Assembly: GCF_009663395.1 (NCBI RefSeq)
Contig: NZ_QKNW01000001.1
Location: forward strand, 1,426,001 to 1,490,000
Length of the DNA: 64,000 nucleotides
Direction: 5' to 3'
Source: Halosegnis longus
GTDB lineage: Archaea > Halobacteriota > Halobacteria > Halobacteriales > Haloarculaceae
The notes under the pieces: generated by a model
Seen by the model: the letters and a program-made list of their open reading frames with translations, nothing else
What the model was told of the DNA's origin: nothing
The model's database searches: none
Position numbers and translations under genes: made by a program
Part shown: one piece after another, positions 8,271 to 15,854 of the stretch
How the letters are laid out: every line of letters starts with the position of its first letter
How positions within the stretch are numbered: the stretch's first letter is position 1

Positions 8271-8306
8271 TTACGCGACCGGCGTTCGCTCGACGACCGT
8301 CCCGTC
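8271..8306 (-). repeat. Functional copy of the duplicated gene end (in the radical SAM gene)
   Basis: This is the coding copy of the 36-bp repeat, ending in TAA. It pairs with 8113-8148. Confidence 0.7.
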
Positions 8307-9284
8307 GTAGGTCGGATACTGCTCGACGATTTCGCCCTCCTCCACGTCGCCCTCCTCGACCATCTCCTCGAGCAGCCACCACGCGAGTTCGACGTGGTCG
8401 GACTTGACGGTGTAGAACTCCTCGGGGACGCCGAGGTCGGCCAGTCGCTCCTCGGTCTCCCACGTCTTGCCGTAGACGAGCGTGCCGTCGTCGGTCACCT
8501 CGTCGAACTCGCGCCGGAGATTGCGGGCCATCCGCTTCAGCCGCGAGCGGTGTTGTGCGGCGTCTTTGAACACGCTCGTACAGAAGTACACCTTCTCGTG
8601 GTCGCCCATCGTTTCGAGGATGTCGTGGCTCCCCTCGACCGCGCTCATGTGGCCGTCCTTCAGCTCGAAGCCCTCCTCCTGCATCCGGCGGTAGTTCCCG
8701 TCGGACATCTCGAACTCGTTGATGTTACAGAAGTCGGCCGCCCCCTCGTCGAGGAACTCGAGGAACTCCTCTTCCGCGCGGATGCCCGGAATCTCGAAGG
8801 CGGGAGTCAGGCCCTCCTCGCGGGCGATGTAGAGAATCTCCTCCCACTCGGTGCCGTGGAGGTCGCCCCACTGCTCGTACGGCGGGTGGAAGCGAATCTC
8901 GTCGAGTCCGGCCTCCGAGAGGCGGCGCATGTTCTCGCGGCCACCCGTGATACCCGTGTAGAGGTGGGTGTGGTGGTCCTCGCCGAACTCGTCTTTCAGC
9001 AGGCGGAGATACCGGCAGGTCTTCTCCATCACCTCCTGGGGTTCACCGCCCGTGATGGAGGTGCCGAGCGCGTCCATCAGATTCGCCTCGGCGATGATGT
9101 CCTCGTCGGATTCGACGGGGCGTTCGTTCGCGTACGTCTGGGTGACGTTCTTCCGGTTCTCGCCGAGCGGGCAGTAAAAGCAGTCGCGCTGGTCGCAGTA
9201 GCCGTACACGAACAGCACCATCTTGCCGCCTTTCGCACACTGCTCACAGCCCTTCGAAATCATCTGTTGTCCCGTCTTACCCAC
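8271..9284 (-). CDS. Radical SAM protein with CX4CX2C cluster motif
   Basis: The 337-residue protein has a radical SAM core. The iron-sulfur ligands appear as C30, C35 and C38 in CDQRDCFYCPLG, a CX4CX2C spacing instead of the usual CX3CX2C. TGGEP (about 88-92) is the SAM-binding GGE motif. Two more cysteines precede the core (C13, C16 in GCEQC). Residues 240-330 form a charged C-terminal extension. Archaeal homologues are annotated only as radical SAM proteins and the reaction is unknown. The last 12 codons are repeated downstream (8113-8148). Confidence 0.85.
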   Translation of the reverse strand: MGKTGQQMISKGCEQCAKGGKMVLFVYGYCDQRDCFYCPLGENRKNVTQTYANERPVESDEDIIAEANLMDALGTSITGGEPQEVMEKTCRYLRLLKDEFGEDHHTHLYTGITGGRENMRRLSEAGLDEIRFHPPYEQWGDLHGTEWEEILYIAREEGLTPAFEIPGIRAEEEFLEFLDEGAADFCNINEFEMSDGNYRRMQEEGFELKDGHMSAVEGSHDILETMGDHEKVYFCTSVFKDAAQHRSRLKRMARNLRREFDEVTDDGTLVYGKTWETEERLADLGVPEEFYTVKSDHVELAWWLLEEMVEEGDVEEGEIVEQYPTYDGTVVERTPVA

Positions 9285-9315
9285 GCAAACGCAAAAGTCG
9301 TGCGTTCACGAGCTC

Positions 9316-9352
9316 CCCCGAAGAGGGGTACCGTGGGTGCCACCCCGAAGAG
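9316..9352. repeat. Pair of 10-bp direct repeats upstream of the DUF373 gene
   Basis: CCCCGAAGAG occurs at 9316-9325 and again at 9343-9352, 27 bp apart, in the 98-bp gap between two divergent genes. The second copy abuts GTTAAC, a TATA-like box about 28 bp before the DUF373 start. The pair could be a regulator-binding site. Confidence 0.4.
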
Positions 9353-9382
9353 AGTTAACGCGGGAGGCTGTACCCACCGACA

Positions 9383-10477
9383 ATGCTGCTGGTGTTGTGT
9401 GTGGACCTCGACGACGACCTCGGTCGCAAGACCGGCTTCGAGACGCCGGTCACCGGACGCGACGCCGTCGAGGAGAGCGCCGTCGCGCTCGCCACCGCCG
9501 ACCCAGAAGACTCCGACGTGAACGTCATCTTCGAGGGGGTCCACCTCTACGACGAACTCGCCGCCGAGGGCGAATCCGTCGAGGTGGCCGTCGTCACCGG
9601 CGAGGCCGCCGGCGACGTGGCCGCCAACCGCAAGGTCGGCAACGAAATCGACCGCATCCTCGCCTCGCTCCAGACCGGCGAGGACGTGCGGGCGGTCGTC
9701 GTCACCGACGGCGCACAGGACGAATCTGTCATCCCCGTGATTCGATCGCGGGTCCCCATCGACTCCGTGCGCCGGGTCGTCGTCCGCCAGGCACAGGACC
9801 TCGAGTCGATGTACTACACGTTCAAGCAGGTGCTCGACGACCCCGAGACGCGAGGGACGATTCTCGTCCCGCTGGGCATCCTGCTGCTCGTGTATCCGGC
9901 GGCCGTCATCGCGAACGTGCTCGATTTGCCGGGGTCGGCGCTGGGACTCGGCTCCGCGCTGTTGGGGCTGTACGTGCTCTTTCGGGGCCTCGGTCTGGAG
10001 GAGTCGGTCGACGCCGTCGCCGAGCGACTCCGCACTGCCCTCTACACCGGCCGGGTGACGCTCGTGACGAGCGTCGTCGCGCTCGCGCTCGTCGCCGTCG
10101 CCGCCGTCCGCGGTGACGCGTCGCTCGCGCTCCACTCGGCGGACGGTCCGGGTGCACCTTTAGAGACGGTCGCCGCGGTCGCGTACGGCGCGGTCGCGTG
10201 GATTGCGGCCGCCGGACTCGTGGCCGCGTTCGGCCGGATCACCGACGAGTACCTGGCCGACAGCTTCCACTGGCGGTATCTGAACGCTCCCTTCTACGTC
10301 ATCGCGATTGCGGTCATCGTCCGGGCGCTGTCGGCGTATCTGCTCGGCTTAGAGTTCGCGACGCTCCCGTATCTGGCCGCCGCGCTCACGGGCGGCACGC
10401 TGCTTGCGGTGTCGAGCACGCTCGCCTTCGCGGTCGCGGAGTCGCGACTCTCGCCCAAACAGCCGTCGACCGACTGA
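9383..10477 (+). CDS. DUF373 family membrane protein
   Basis: The 364-residue protein has a soluble N-terminal domain (1-140) opening with LLVLCVDLDDDLGRKTG, with VIFEGVHLYDEL and the GNEIDRIL region characteristic of DUF373, followed by about six membrane segments (150-355). The soluble half looks like a nucleotide- or metal-binding Rossmann-like fold, and the conserved VDLDDD run suggests metal binding. The function of the family is not known. The next gene starts about 37 bp after the stop. Confidence 0.85.
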   Translation: MLLVLCVDLDDDLGRKTGFETPVTGRDAVEESAVALATADPEDSDVNVIFEGVHLYDELAAEGESVEVAVVTGEAAGDVAANRKVGNEIDRILASLQTGEDVRAVVVTDGAQDESVIPVIRSRVPIDSVRRVVVRQAQDLESMYYTFKQVLDDPETRGTILVPLGILLLVYPAAVIANVLDLPGSALGLGSALLGLYVLFRGLGLEESVDAVAERLRTALYTGRVTLVTSVVALALVAVAAVRGDASLALHSADGPGAPLETVAAVAYGAVAWIAAAGLVAAFGRITDEYLADSFHWRYLNAPFYVIAIAVIVRALSAYLLGLEFATLPYLAAALTGGTLLAVSSTLAFAVAESRLSPKQPSTD

Positions 10478-10514
10478 CCCCGTCGATTTAGTTGTTCGGT
10501 GACGAACACGAGAT

Positions 10515-11192
10515 ATGGACCCGAACACGCGCGTCGACAGCGGACTCGCGCCGCTGCTGGGTGGTCGGGCGCTCACCTTCCCCAAGGGGAGCGTCGTCGC
10601 GCTCGTCGGCCCGCCGGAGTCGCCCACCGACTCCGTCCTCGCGCAGGCGGCCGCCGCGCGCTCGACCACCTACTACACGACGAAACGCGCTCCCAAGTGG
10701 ACGGCAGAGACCATCGCGGCCTCGACCGAGTACCCGCTCGACGTGCGTGTCGAGGGGATCTGTCACGCGCCGCGGGTCAGTCCCGTGCGGCTCTGCCGCG
10801 AGTACGGCGACCCGCCGCAGTACGACGAACTCGACACGACGCCACCGGAGGCCAGCGAGGCCGAAGACGACAGATTCGAGACGCTCTCCGCCCGGCTGCT
10901 CGCCCACGACGGCGACGACACCGGGACCCTCGTCGTCGACGACTTCACCGACTACACCGACGGGACGCGCCGGTGTCTCTCGCTGTTGGACACGATTCGC
11001 TCGGTGACGGAGTCGCTCACGTGGCTCCACGTCGTCCACCCGACGCAGGACCACCCTCACGCCGAGGCCGTCATCACGGCCGCCGACGCCGTCTGCTGGG
11101 TCGAGCGCAACCGCAACGACGAGGCCAAACTCGCCGTTCCGCGACGCCGCGGCGCGGCCCCGGTCACCGACGCCGTCTCCCTCTCGTTTTAG
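10515..11192 (+). CDS. RecA-like fold protein with a degenerate P-loop, function unknown
   Basis: The 225-residue protein has the order of a RecA/KaiC ATPase core: a glycine-rich loop after GSVVALVG at about 24-40 (GPPESPTDS, lacking the Walker A lysine), a Walker-B-like TLVVDDFTDYT at about 135-145, and a C-terminal strand WVERNRNDEAKLAVPRR. The missing lysine argues against normal ATP hydrolysis. It overlaps the end of the prenyl synthase gene (convergent) by 4 nt. The assignment to the fold is my inference. Confidence 0.6.
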   Translation: MDPNTRVDSGLAPLLGGRALTFPKGSVVALVGPPESPTDSVLAQAAAARSTTYYTTKRAPKWTAETIAASTEYPLDVRVEGICHAPRVSPVRLCREYGDPPQYDELDTTPPEASEAEDDRFETLSARLLAHDGDDTGTLVVDDFTDYTDGTRRCLSLLDTIRSVTESLTWLHVVHPTQDHPHAEAVITAADAVCWVERNRNDEAKLAVPRRRGAAPVTDAVSLSF

Positions 11193-12031
11193 CGCTCGCG
11201 CACGACGACGAACTCCGCGAGGTCGCGCAGATAGCCGAGCGCCTGTGATTCGTCCGCGCCGGTGGCATCGAGCGCGTCCAGCGCCGCGTCCGCACGGTCG
11301 CGCGCCAGTTCGTTTGCCGTCTCCGGGTCCACGTCGGTCACCTGCACGAGCGACGGTCGCTCCATCTCCTCGTCCTGGCCGGTCGGCTTCCCCAGCTCCT
11401 CGGGATCGGCCGTCGCGTCGAGCACGTCGTCGCGAATCTGGAAGGCGACGCCGACGCGCTCGGCGTAGTCGCCGAAGGCCGTGACCGTCTCTGGCTCCGC
11501 GTCCGCCGCAATCGCGCCCACCTCCGCGGCCGCACGGAACAGCGCCCCCGTCTTCCGGCGCGCGAGGTTCATGTACTCCGCCTGTGTCGTCGGCTGTGCC
11601 ACGAGCTCCGTCGCCTCTCCCTCGCCGAGTTCGACCATCGCCTCCGAGACGACGCGCATCGCCCGTTCGTCCTCGGAAAAGAGACTGAACGCCTCCCCGA
11701 GTAGCCCGTCCGAGGCGATGATGGCGGAGCCGTGACCGTACTCGGCGTGTGCCGCCGTGACGCCGCGCCGGACGGGAGACTCGTCGATGATGTCGTCGAC
11801 GACGAGCGAGGCGTTGTGGACGAGTTCGATACCGACGCCGAAATCGACCGCCTCGTTGCCGTCGCCGCCCGCAGCCTCACACACCAGCATCGCGAGCGTC
11901 GGGCGGACACGCTTTCCGCCCGACAGGGAGACGTGTTCGACCTGTTCGCGCAGCGCCGCCGGCTCGACCGTGTCGAGCACCGCTTCGAGTCGGTTCTCGA
12001 CGCGCTCGCGACGCTGCTCCAGATACTCCAT
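11189..12031 (-). CDS. idsA: Polyprenyl (geranylgeranyl-type) diphosphate synthase, short form
   Basis: The enzyme condenses isopentenyl diphosphate with allylic diphosphates to make the C20 or longer chains of archaeal lipids. The 280-residue protein shows the first aspartate-rich motif D79-D80-I-I-D83, preceded by small residues A74-S75 (which normally allow chains of C20 or more), and the second motif D201-D202-V-L-D205 in FQIRDDVLDA. GGKRVRP (38-44) binds the homoallylic substrate. It is shorter than the usual ~350 residues, but both motifs are intact. The start at 12031 was chosen because the upstream frame is antisense to the next gene's promoter. Confidence 0.88.
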   Translation of the reverse strand: MEYLEQRRERVENRLEAVLDTVEPAALREQVEHVSLSGGKRVRPTLAMLVCEAAGGDGNEAVDFGVGIELVHNASLVVDDIIDESPVRRGVTAAHAEYGHGSAIIASDGLLGEAFSLFSEDERAMRVVSEAMVELGEGEATELVAQPTTQAEYMNLARRKTGALFRAAAEVGAIAADAEPETVTAFGDYAERVGVAFQIRDDVLDATADPEELGKPTGQDEEMERPSLVQVTDVDPETANELARDRADAALDALDATGADESQALGYLRDLAEFVVVRER

Positions 12032-12122
12032 TGCGTCTCGATAGGAGCGTCCCGTGCAAGTAGGTGACGGAACCGCCCGATAGCGACGGTAGCTTTTCGG
12101 CCGAGCCGTGTCACCTGTGTGC

Positions 12123-12680
12123 ATGGACATCGCCGTCATCTCCGACAGCCACATCCCGACCCGCGAGCCCGAGATTCCCGCCCCGTTCCGCGAGCGCATC
12201 GCCGCCGCCGACCACACGATTCACGCCGGCGACTTCGAGACTCGCGACGTGCTCGATGACCTTCGTGACCTCGCCGCCGACCTCACGGCCGTCTACGGCA
12301 ACATCGACCCCAACGACATCGGGCTGCCTGCCGTCGCCGATCTCCGCGCCGAGGGCGTCCACCTCGTCGTCAGCCACGGCACGCTGAATCCGGTCGAAGC
12401 GGCAGTCCACCAGACCGACGCCACCACTATCGGGAGTGGTCCGGAGGCGTACCGTGCGGCTATCGCCGACACCGCTCGCGTTCGTGCCCGCGCGTGGACG
12501 AGCGCGGATACCGTCGTCGGCATCGGCGGCCACATCCACGAGGTCGTCGACGAGGAGTTCGAGGGGATTCGCGTGCTCAATCCCGGGTCCGTGACTGGTG
12601 CCGACCCTGCCGAGGGGCCGACGATGTTGACGCTCACGCTCGACGCCGGCGACGTGGACGTGACTCTCCACGAACTCTGA
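12123..12680 (+). CDS. YfcE/MJ0936-type metallophosphoesterase
   Basis: The 185-residue calcineurin-like phosphodiesterase has all family blocks: SDSH (D8, H10), HAGDFE, YGNID, VSHGT and GGHIHE. It binds two metals and cleaves phosphodiesters; the natural substrate is unclear for this class. The ATG at 12123 is preferred over an in-frame GTG 15 bp upstream because the sequence MDIAVISDSH matches the usual start of the fold. Confidence 0.9.
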   Translation: MDIAVISDSHIPTREPEIPAPFRERIAAADHTIHAGDFETRDVLDDLRDLAADLTAVYGNIDPNDIGLPAVADLRAEGVHLVVSHGTLNPVEAAVHQTDATTIGSGPEAYRAAIADTARVRARAWTSADTVVGIGGHIHEVVDEEFEGIRVLNPGSVTGADPAEGPTMLTLTLDAGDVDVTLHEL

Positions 12681-12685
12681 ACTCG

Positions 12686-12702
12686 CTGTTTCTGTTTGTT
12701 TT
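12686..12702 (+). terminator. Pyrimidine-rich terminator after the phosphoesterase gene
   Basis: A T-rich run (TGTTTCTGTTTGTTTTA) starts a few bases after the stop codon, as expected for archaeal oligo-T termination. Confidence 0.4.
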
Positions 12703-12743
12703 ACGCCAGACGCAACTCACGCCAGCGACGCGACTCACGACCG

Positions 12744-12751
12744 CAAAAAAC
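12744..12751 (-). terminator. Oligo-T terminator after etfA
   Basis: Six consecutive T residues on the minus strand lie about 22 bp beyond the etfA stop. Confidence 0.4.
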
Positions 12752-12772
12752 AGGAAAGAGAGAGAATCGAGC

Positions 12773-13735
12773 TTACGGCGCTTCGCCGCCGAACTCCTCG
12801 ATGAGTTCGGGAACCACGTCGAAGAGGTCGTCGACGATTGCGTAGTCGGCGATGTCCATGATGGGCGCGTTCGGGTCCGTGTTGATGGCGACGATGGTGT
12901 CGGAGCCCTTCATGCCGGCGACGTGCTGGACGGCACCGGAGATGCCGATGGCGATGTACACGTCGGGCGTGACGACCTTGCCGGACTGGCCGACCTGTCG
13001 GTTCTTCGGGAGCCAGCCGTTGTCGACGATGGGTCGCGACGAGGAGAGGGTCGCGCCGAGCGCGTCGGCGAGTTCCTCCACGAGCGGGAGATTGTCCTCC
13101 TCCTCGATCCCGCGGCCGACGGACACGAGGATGTCCGCGTCGGCGATGTCGACGTCGCCGGAGCCGACCTCCTCGAAGCCGGTGACCGTCGAGCGGACGG
13201 CCGACTCGTCGAGGTCGAAGTCGAAGGCCGCGACCTCTGCGTCGCCCGTGCCCTCCGCTTTCGCCCACTCTGCCGGGCGGATGGTGAGCGCGAACTGGTC
13301 GGCCTCGATATCGACGGTCGTCTCGACCTTCCCGCCGTACTGCTCGCGGGTGATCTCGGGCGTGCCCGAGGCGTCGAAGTCGACGGCGTCTGTGACGAGC
13401 GGCACGTCGAGCTGGCCGGCGACGGCCGGCGCGAAGTCCAGCCCGTTCACGGTGTTGGCCATGAGCACGGCGTCCGGCTCGTGGGCCTCGGCCATCGCGG
13501 TGACGGCCTGCGTGTAGATGTCGTGGTTGAACTCCTCGCCCTCCGCGACGGTGTGGATGGCGTCGACGCCCTCACGGTTCAGCTGGTCGGCGTAGCCGTC
13601 CACGTCGCCGCCGATGACGGCAAGATGGAGTTCGCCGCCGAGGTCATCAGCGAGCTGGCGGCCGGCGGTAATCAGTTCGAACGAGGGGTCGCGAAGCTCG
13701 CCGCGGCGGTGCTCGGTGACGGCGAGGACGGTCAT
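12773..13735 (-). CDS. etfA: Electron transfer flavoprotein alpha subunit
   Basis: With EtfB it forms a soluble heterodimer that carries electrons from flavin dehydrogenases such as acyl-CoA dehydrogenases toward the quinone pool. The 320-residue protein has the variable N-terminal domain (1-190) and the C-terminal FAD domain (about 195-320): LVSVGRGIEEEDNL, SSSRPIVDNGWLP, QVGQSGKVVTPDVYIAIGISGAVQH and INTDPNAPIMDIADY are all family hallmarks. It follows etfB with a 58-nt gap that holds a strong hairpin. Confidence 0.95.
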   Translation of the reverse strand: MTVLAVTEHRRGELRDPSFELITAGRQLADDLGGELHLAVIGGDVDGYADQLNREGVDAIHTVAEGEEFNHDIYTQAVTAMAEAHEPDAVLMANTVNGLDFAPAVAGQLDVPLVTDAVDFDASGTPEITREQYGGKVETTVDIEADQFALTIRPAEWAKAEGTGDAEVAAFDFDLDESAVRSTVTGFEEVGSGDVDIADADILVSVGRGIEEEDNLPLVEELADALGATLSSSRPIVDNGWLPKNRQVGQSGKVVTPDVYIAIGISGAVQHVAGMKGSDTIVAINTDPNAPIMDIADYAIVDDLFDVVPELIEEFGGEAP

Positions 13736-13767
13736 GCTCGGACACCTCCGGTGGAGAGCATGACGTC

Positions 13768-13788
13768 GTCAGACACGGCGTGTCTGAC
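13768..13788. promoter_or_regulatory. Perfect 9-bp inverted repeat between etfB and etfA
   Basis: GTCAGACAC and its exact reverse complement are separated by 3 nt, giving a very stable RNA hairpin in the etfB-etfA spacer. It could set the ratio of the two subunits by processing or partial termination. Confidence 0.6.
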
Positions 13789-13793
13789 TGGAG

Positions 13794-14588
13794 TCATCCC
13801 TCGACCACCCCCGAGTCACGCAGGAAGCTGGCAAGCTCCCCGGCGGTCTCGTCGGCAGAGCCCTCCCAGATGACGGCGTCGCTCTCGCTTTCCGGCTCGT
13901 ACATCGAGGTGAGATCGACCGACGTTTCGAGCACGGACTCCTCCAGTCCGAGGTCGTCGAGCGTCTGCACGTCGAGCGGCTTGCGCTGTGCCTGTCGAAT
14001 CCCGCGCAGCGAGGCGTACCGCGGCTCGTTGATACCCGTCTGGATGGTGAGCACGGCCGGTCCCTCCACGTCGGTCAGCTCCTCGACGCCGCCTTCGAGT
14101 TCACGCCGCACCGAGGAGTCGTTCGCCTCCACGTCGTGTTCGAGGTCGTTGACGACCGCGGCCCACTCGTAGCCGACGCGTTCGGCGAGTGCGACGCCGG
14201 TCGCGCCGAAGGCGTCGTCGCCCGACTGGACGCCCGTCAGGACGAGGTCGGGGTCCTCCTCCTCGACGACGGCCTCCAGTAGCTGGGCCTTGGTGCCGGG
14301 GTCGAGGAACTCCGCGCCGGCGATGGCGTCGTCCCACACGCGCAGCGCGCGGTCTGCACCCTTCGCCAGTGCCATGCGGATGGTTTCGTCGGCGCGTTCC
14401 GGGCCGACGGTGACGGTGACGACTTCCACGTCGTCGTTCGCCTCCGACAGCTGGACGGCCTCCTCGATCGCGTAGTCGTCCCACTCGTTGAGGTCGTATT
14501 CGAGATAGCTCTCGTCGACGTCGAGTCCGTCGATGGTGAACTCGTCGTCCACTTCGGCCACCTCCTTTACAGTGACAAGTACCTTCAT
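13794..14588 (-). CDS. etfB: Electron transfer flavoprotein beta subunit
   Basis: The 264-residue partner of EtfA. The N-terminus MKVLVTVKEVAEVDDEF, the block YDLNEWDDYAIEEAVQL (about 41-57) and VVTVTVGPERADETIRMALAKGADRALRV are typical of the family, and LTGVQSGDDAFGATGVALAERVGYEWA covers the AMP-binding region. The operon order etfB-etfA is standard. The promoter contains an 8-bp inverted repeat that may be an operator. Confidence 0.95.
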   Translation of the reverse strand: MKVLVTVKEVAEVDDEFTIDGLDVDESYLEYDLNEWDDYAIEEAVQLSEANDDVEVVTVTVGPERADETIRMALAKGADRALRVWDDAIAGAEFLDPGTKAQLLEAVVEEEDPDLVLTGVQSGDDAFGATGVALAERVGYEWAAVVNDLEHDVEANDSSVRRELEGGVEELTDVEGPAVLTIQTGINEPRYASLRGIRQAQRKPLDVQTLDDLGLEESVLETSVDLTSMYEPESESDAVIWEGSADETAGELASFLRDSGVVEG

Positions 14589-14610
14589 CGTTCTCGGTTA
14601 CAATTGACGC

Positions 14611-14638
14611 CGGTTCGGGGTTAAGCGTTTCCGAACCG
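14611..14638. promoter_or_regulatory. Inverted repeat over the etfB promoter
   Basis: CGGTTCGG (14611-14618) and CCGAACCG (14631-14638) form a perfect 8-bp palindrome. The 12 bp between them read AAACGCTTAACC on the minus strand, a TATA-like element about 33-42 bp before etfB. A protein binding here would cover the core promoter. Confidence 0.5.
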
Positions 14639-14641
14639 TAC

Positions 14642-15751
14642 TTACTTGTCGTCGATGTCGCCGACGCCCTCACCCGGCAGCGAGATGAGATTCTCCCGAC
14701 CGATGCGGAGCTTCTCGATTTCGTCCGCCTCGTCCATCGCCGACAGCAGCTGTGACACCTTCGCGTTCGACCAGCCCGTCTCCTCGACGATCGTTCCCTG
14801 TTTCATCCGGCCGTCGTTCGCCTCCAACAGCCGGAGGACGCGCTCCTCGTCGGAGAGCAGCTCCGGGTCCGGCTCGCCGTCCTCGCCCACGGGCGCTGTC
14901 TTACCGGACGCTGGCTCGTCGGTGTCGTCGGCCGTGGCGGCACCACCGGCGACGGCTCCCCCGGCCCCGCCGTCGGTCCCGCTTGCGGGCGTCCCGTCTC
15001 CACTCACGTTCGGCTGTCGCTGCCACCAGAGATACCCCCCGGCGAGGATGACCACGATGAGGACACCGATGCCGCCGAGCACCGCAGCCGAAGGCCCGTT
15101 CGGTCCCGGCGTCGACGTGTCGCCCGTGTACGTGATTTGGCCGAGATACCCGGGGGTGAAGCTCTGTCGTCCCTCCCAGCGCAACACGCCGTTGTTGACC
15201 GGGACGGGAGCCGTCTCGACGCTGTACCCCTCGGGCGGGCGAATCACGAGCGCCTGGTCGCTCGCGAGCCCGGGCAGCCACGTTCCGTCGGTCGTGTTGA
15301 ACGCGTCGCCGAGCCGGTAGGTCTCGCCGGTCGTCTCTGCGAAGTTAGCCCACTCGAATCGCAGGGAGAGCCGGCCGATGCGCTGGCCGTCCACGGTCGT
15401 CGTGTTCGCCTCGTACTCGACGGCGCGAATCGACATCTCCCGACCGGGCGCGCCGCGTGCTGCCGCCTCTCTGAACGTCTCCGCGTCGTACGCGAGGTCC
15501 GCCTCGCCGGCCTCGAACCGCGCCGCGAGCCGCTCGAACGCCTCCGTCTCGTTTTCCGTCGCCAACTGGAACTGCGTCGACACCGTCCAGTCGGCGTCGC
15601 CGCTGGGCGTCAACTGCACGTCGAAGGTCGTCGCCGCCGGCCGTAGCTCCTGTTGTGTGGTGTGGCCCGTCGCTACGCCGCCGCCCGCTCCCGCGGAGAG
15701 AGCGAGCGCGACGAGAAGCAACCACAGGAGGGGGCGGCACTCGGACCGCAT
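14642..15751 (-). CDS. Membrane-anchored regulator: secreted beta-rich domain, one TM helix, C-terminal winged helix
   Basis: The 369-residue protein has a signal peptide (about 1-28), an extracellular domain (about 35-215, rich in Asn/Thr glycosylation-type sites), one membrane helix (about 221-243), a flexible Gly/Ala/Asp linker (250-295) and a C-terminal winged helix (about 300-360: LLEANDGRMKQGTIVEETGWSN, KVSQLLSAMDEADEIEKL). This layout is common in haloarchaea, where the outer domain may sense a signal and the inner one bind DNA. The start at 15751 puts the signal peptide first. It is divergent from the secreted-protein gene at 15855, a possible target. Confidence 0.8.
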   Translation of the reverse strand: MRSECRPLLWLLLVALALSAGAGGGVATGHTTQQELRPAATTFDVQLTPSGDADWTVSTQFQLATENETEAFERLAARFEAGEADLAYDAETFREAAARGAPGREMSIRAVEYEANTTTVDGQRIGRLSLRFEWANFAETTGETYRLGDAFNTTDGTWLPGLASDQALVIRPPEGYSVETAPVPVNNGVLRWEGRQSFTPGYLGQITYTGDTSTPGPNGPSAAVLGGIGVLIVVILAGGYLWWQRQPNVSGDGTPASGTDGGAGGAVAGGAATADDTDEPASGKTAPVGEDGEPDPELLSDEERVLRLLEANDGRMKQGTIVEETGWSNAKVSQLLSAMDEADEIEKLRIGRENLISLPGEGVGDIDDK

Positions 15752-15825
15752 GTCTTCGGATGTGCCGGCCGCCAGCAAAACGCTTTCCATCCCACTGACA
15801 CTGTCGTCCCGTGGGAGCGACGGGA

Positions 15826-15834
15826 TTTTTATTA
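15826..15834 (+). promoter_or_regulatory. TATA box of the secreted-protein gene
   Basis: TTTTTATTA lies 21-29 bp before the ATG at 15855, in the 103-bp divergent region. Confidence 0.5.
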
Positions 15835-15854
15835 CGGCCAGCCACAGTAGCTGT

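Noticed and set aside
8113-8463. Short open frame ending in the same residues as the radical SAM protein
   Set aside because: Only the last 12 or so codons are meaningful; the rest is out of frame with the true gene. Kept as a repeat, not a gene.
11189-12031. Possible frameshift making the prenyl synthase too short
   Set aside because: Both aspartate-rich motifs and the end are intact, and short forms of this family exist.
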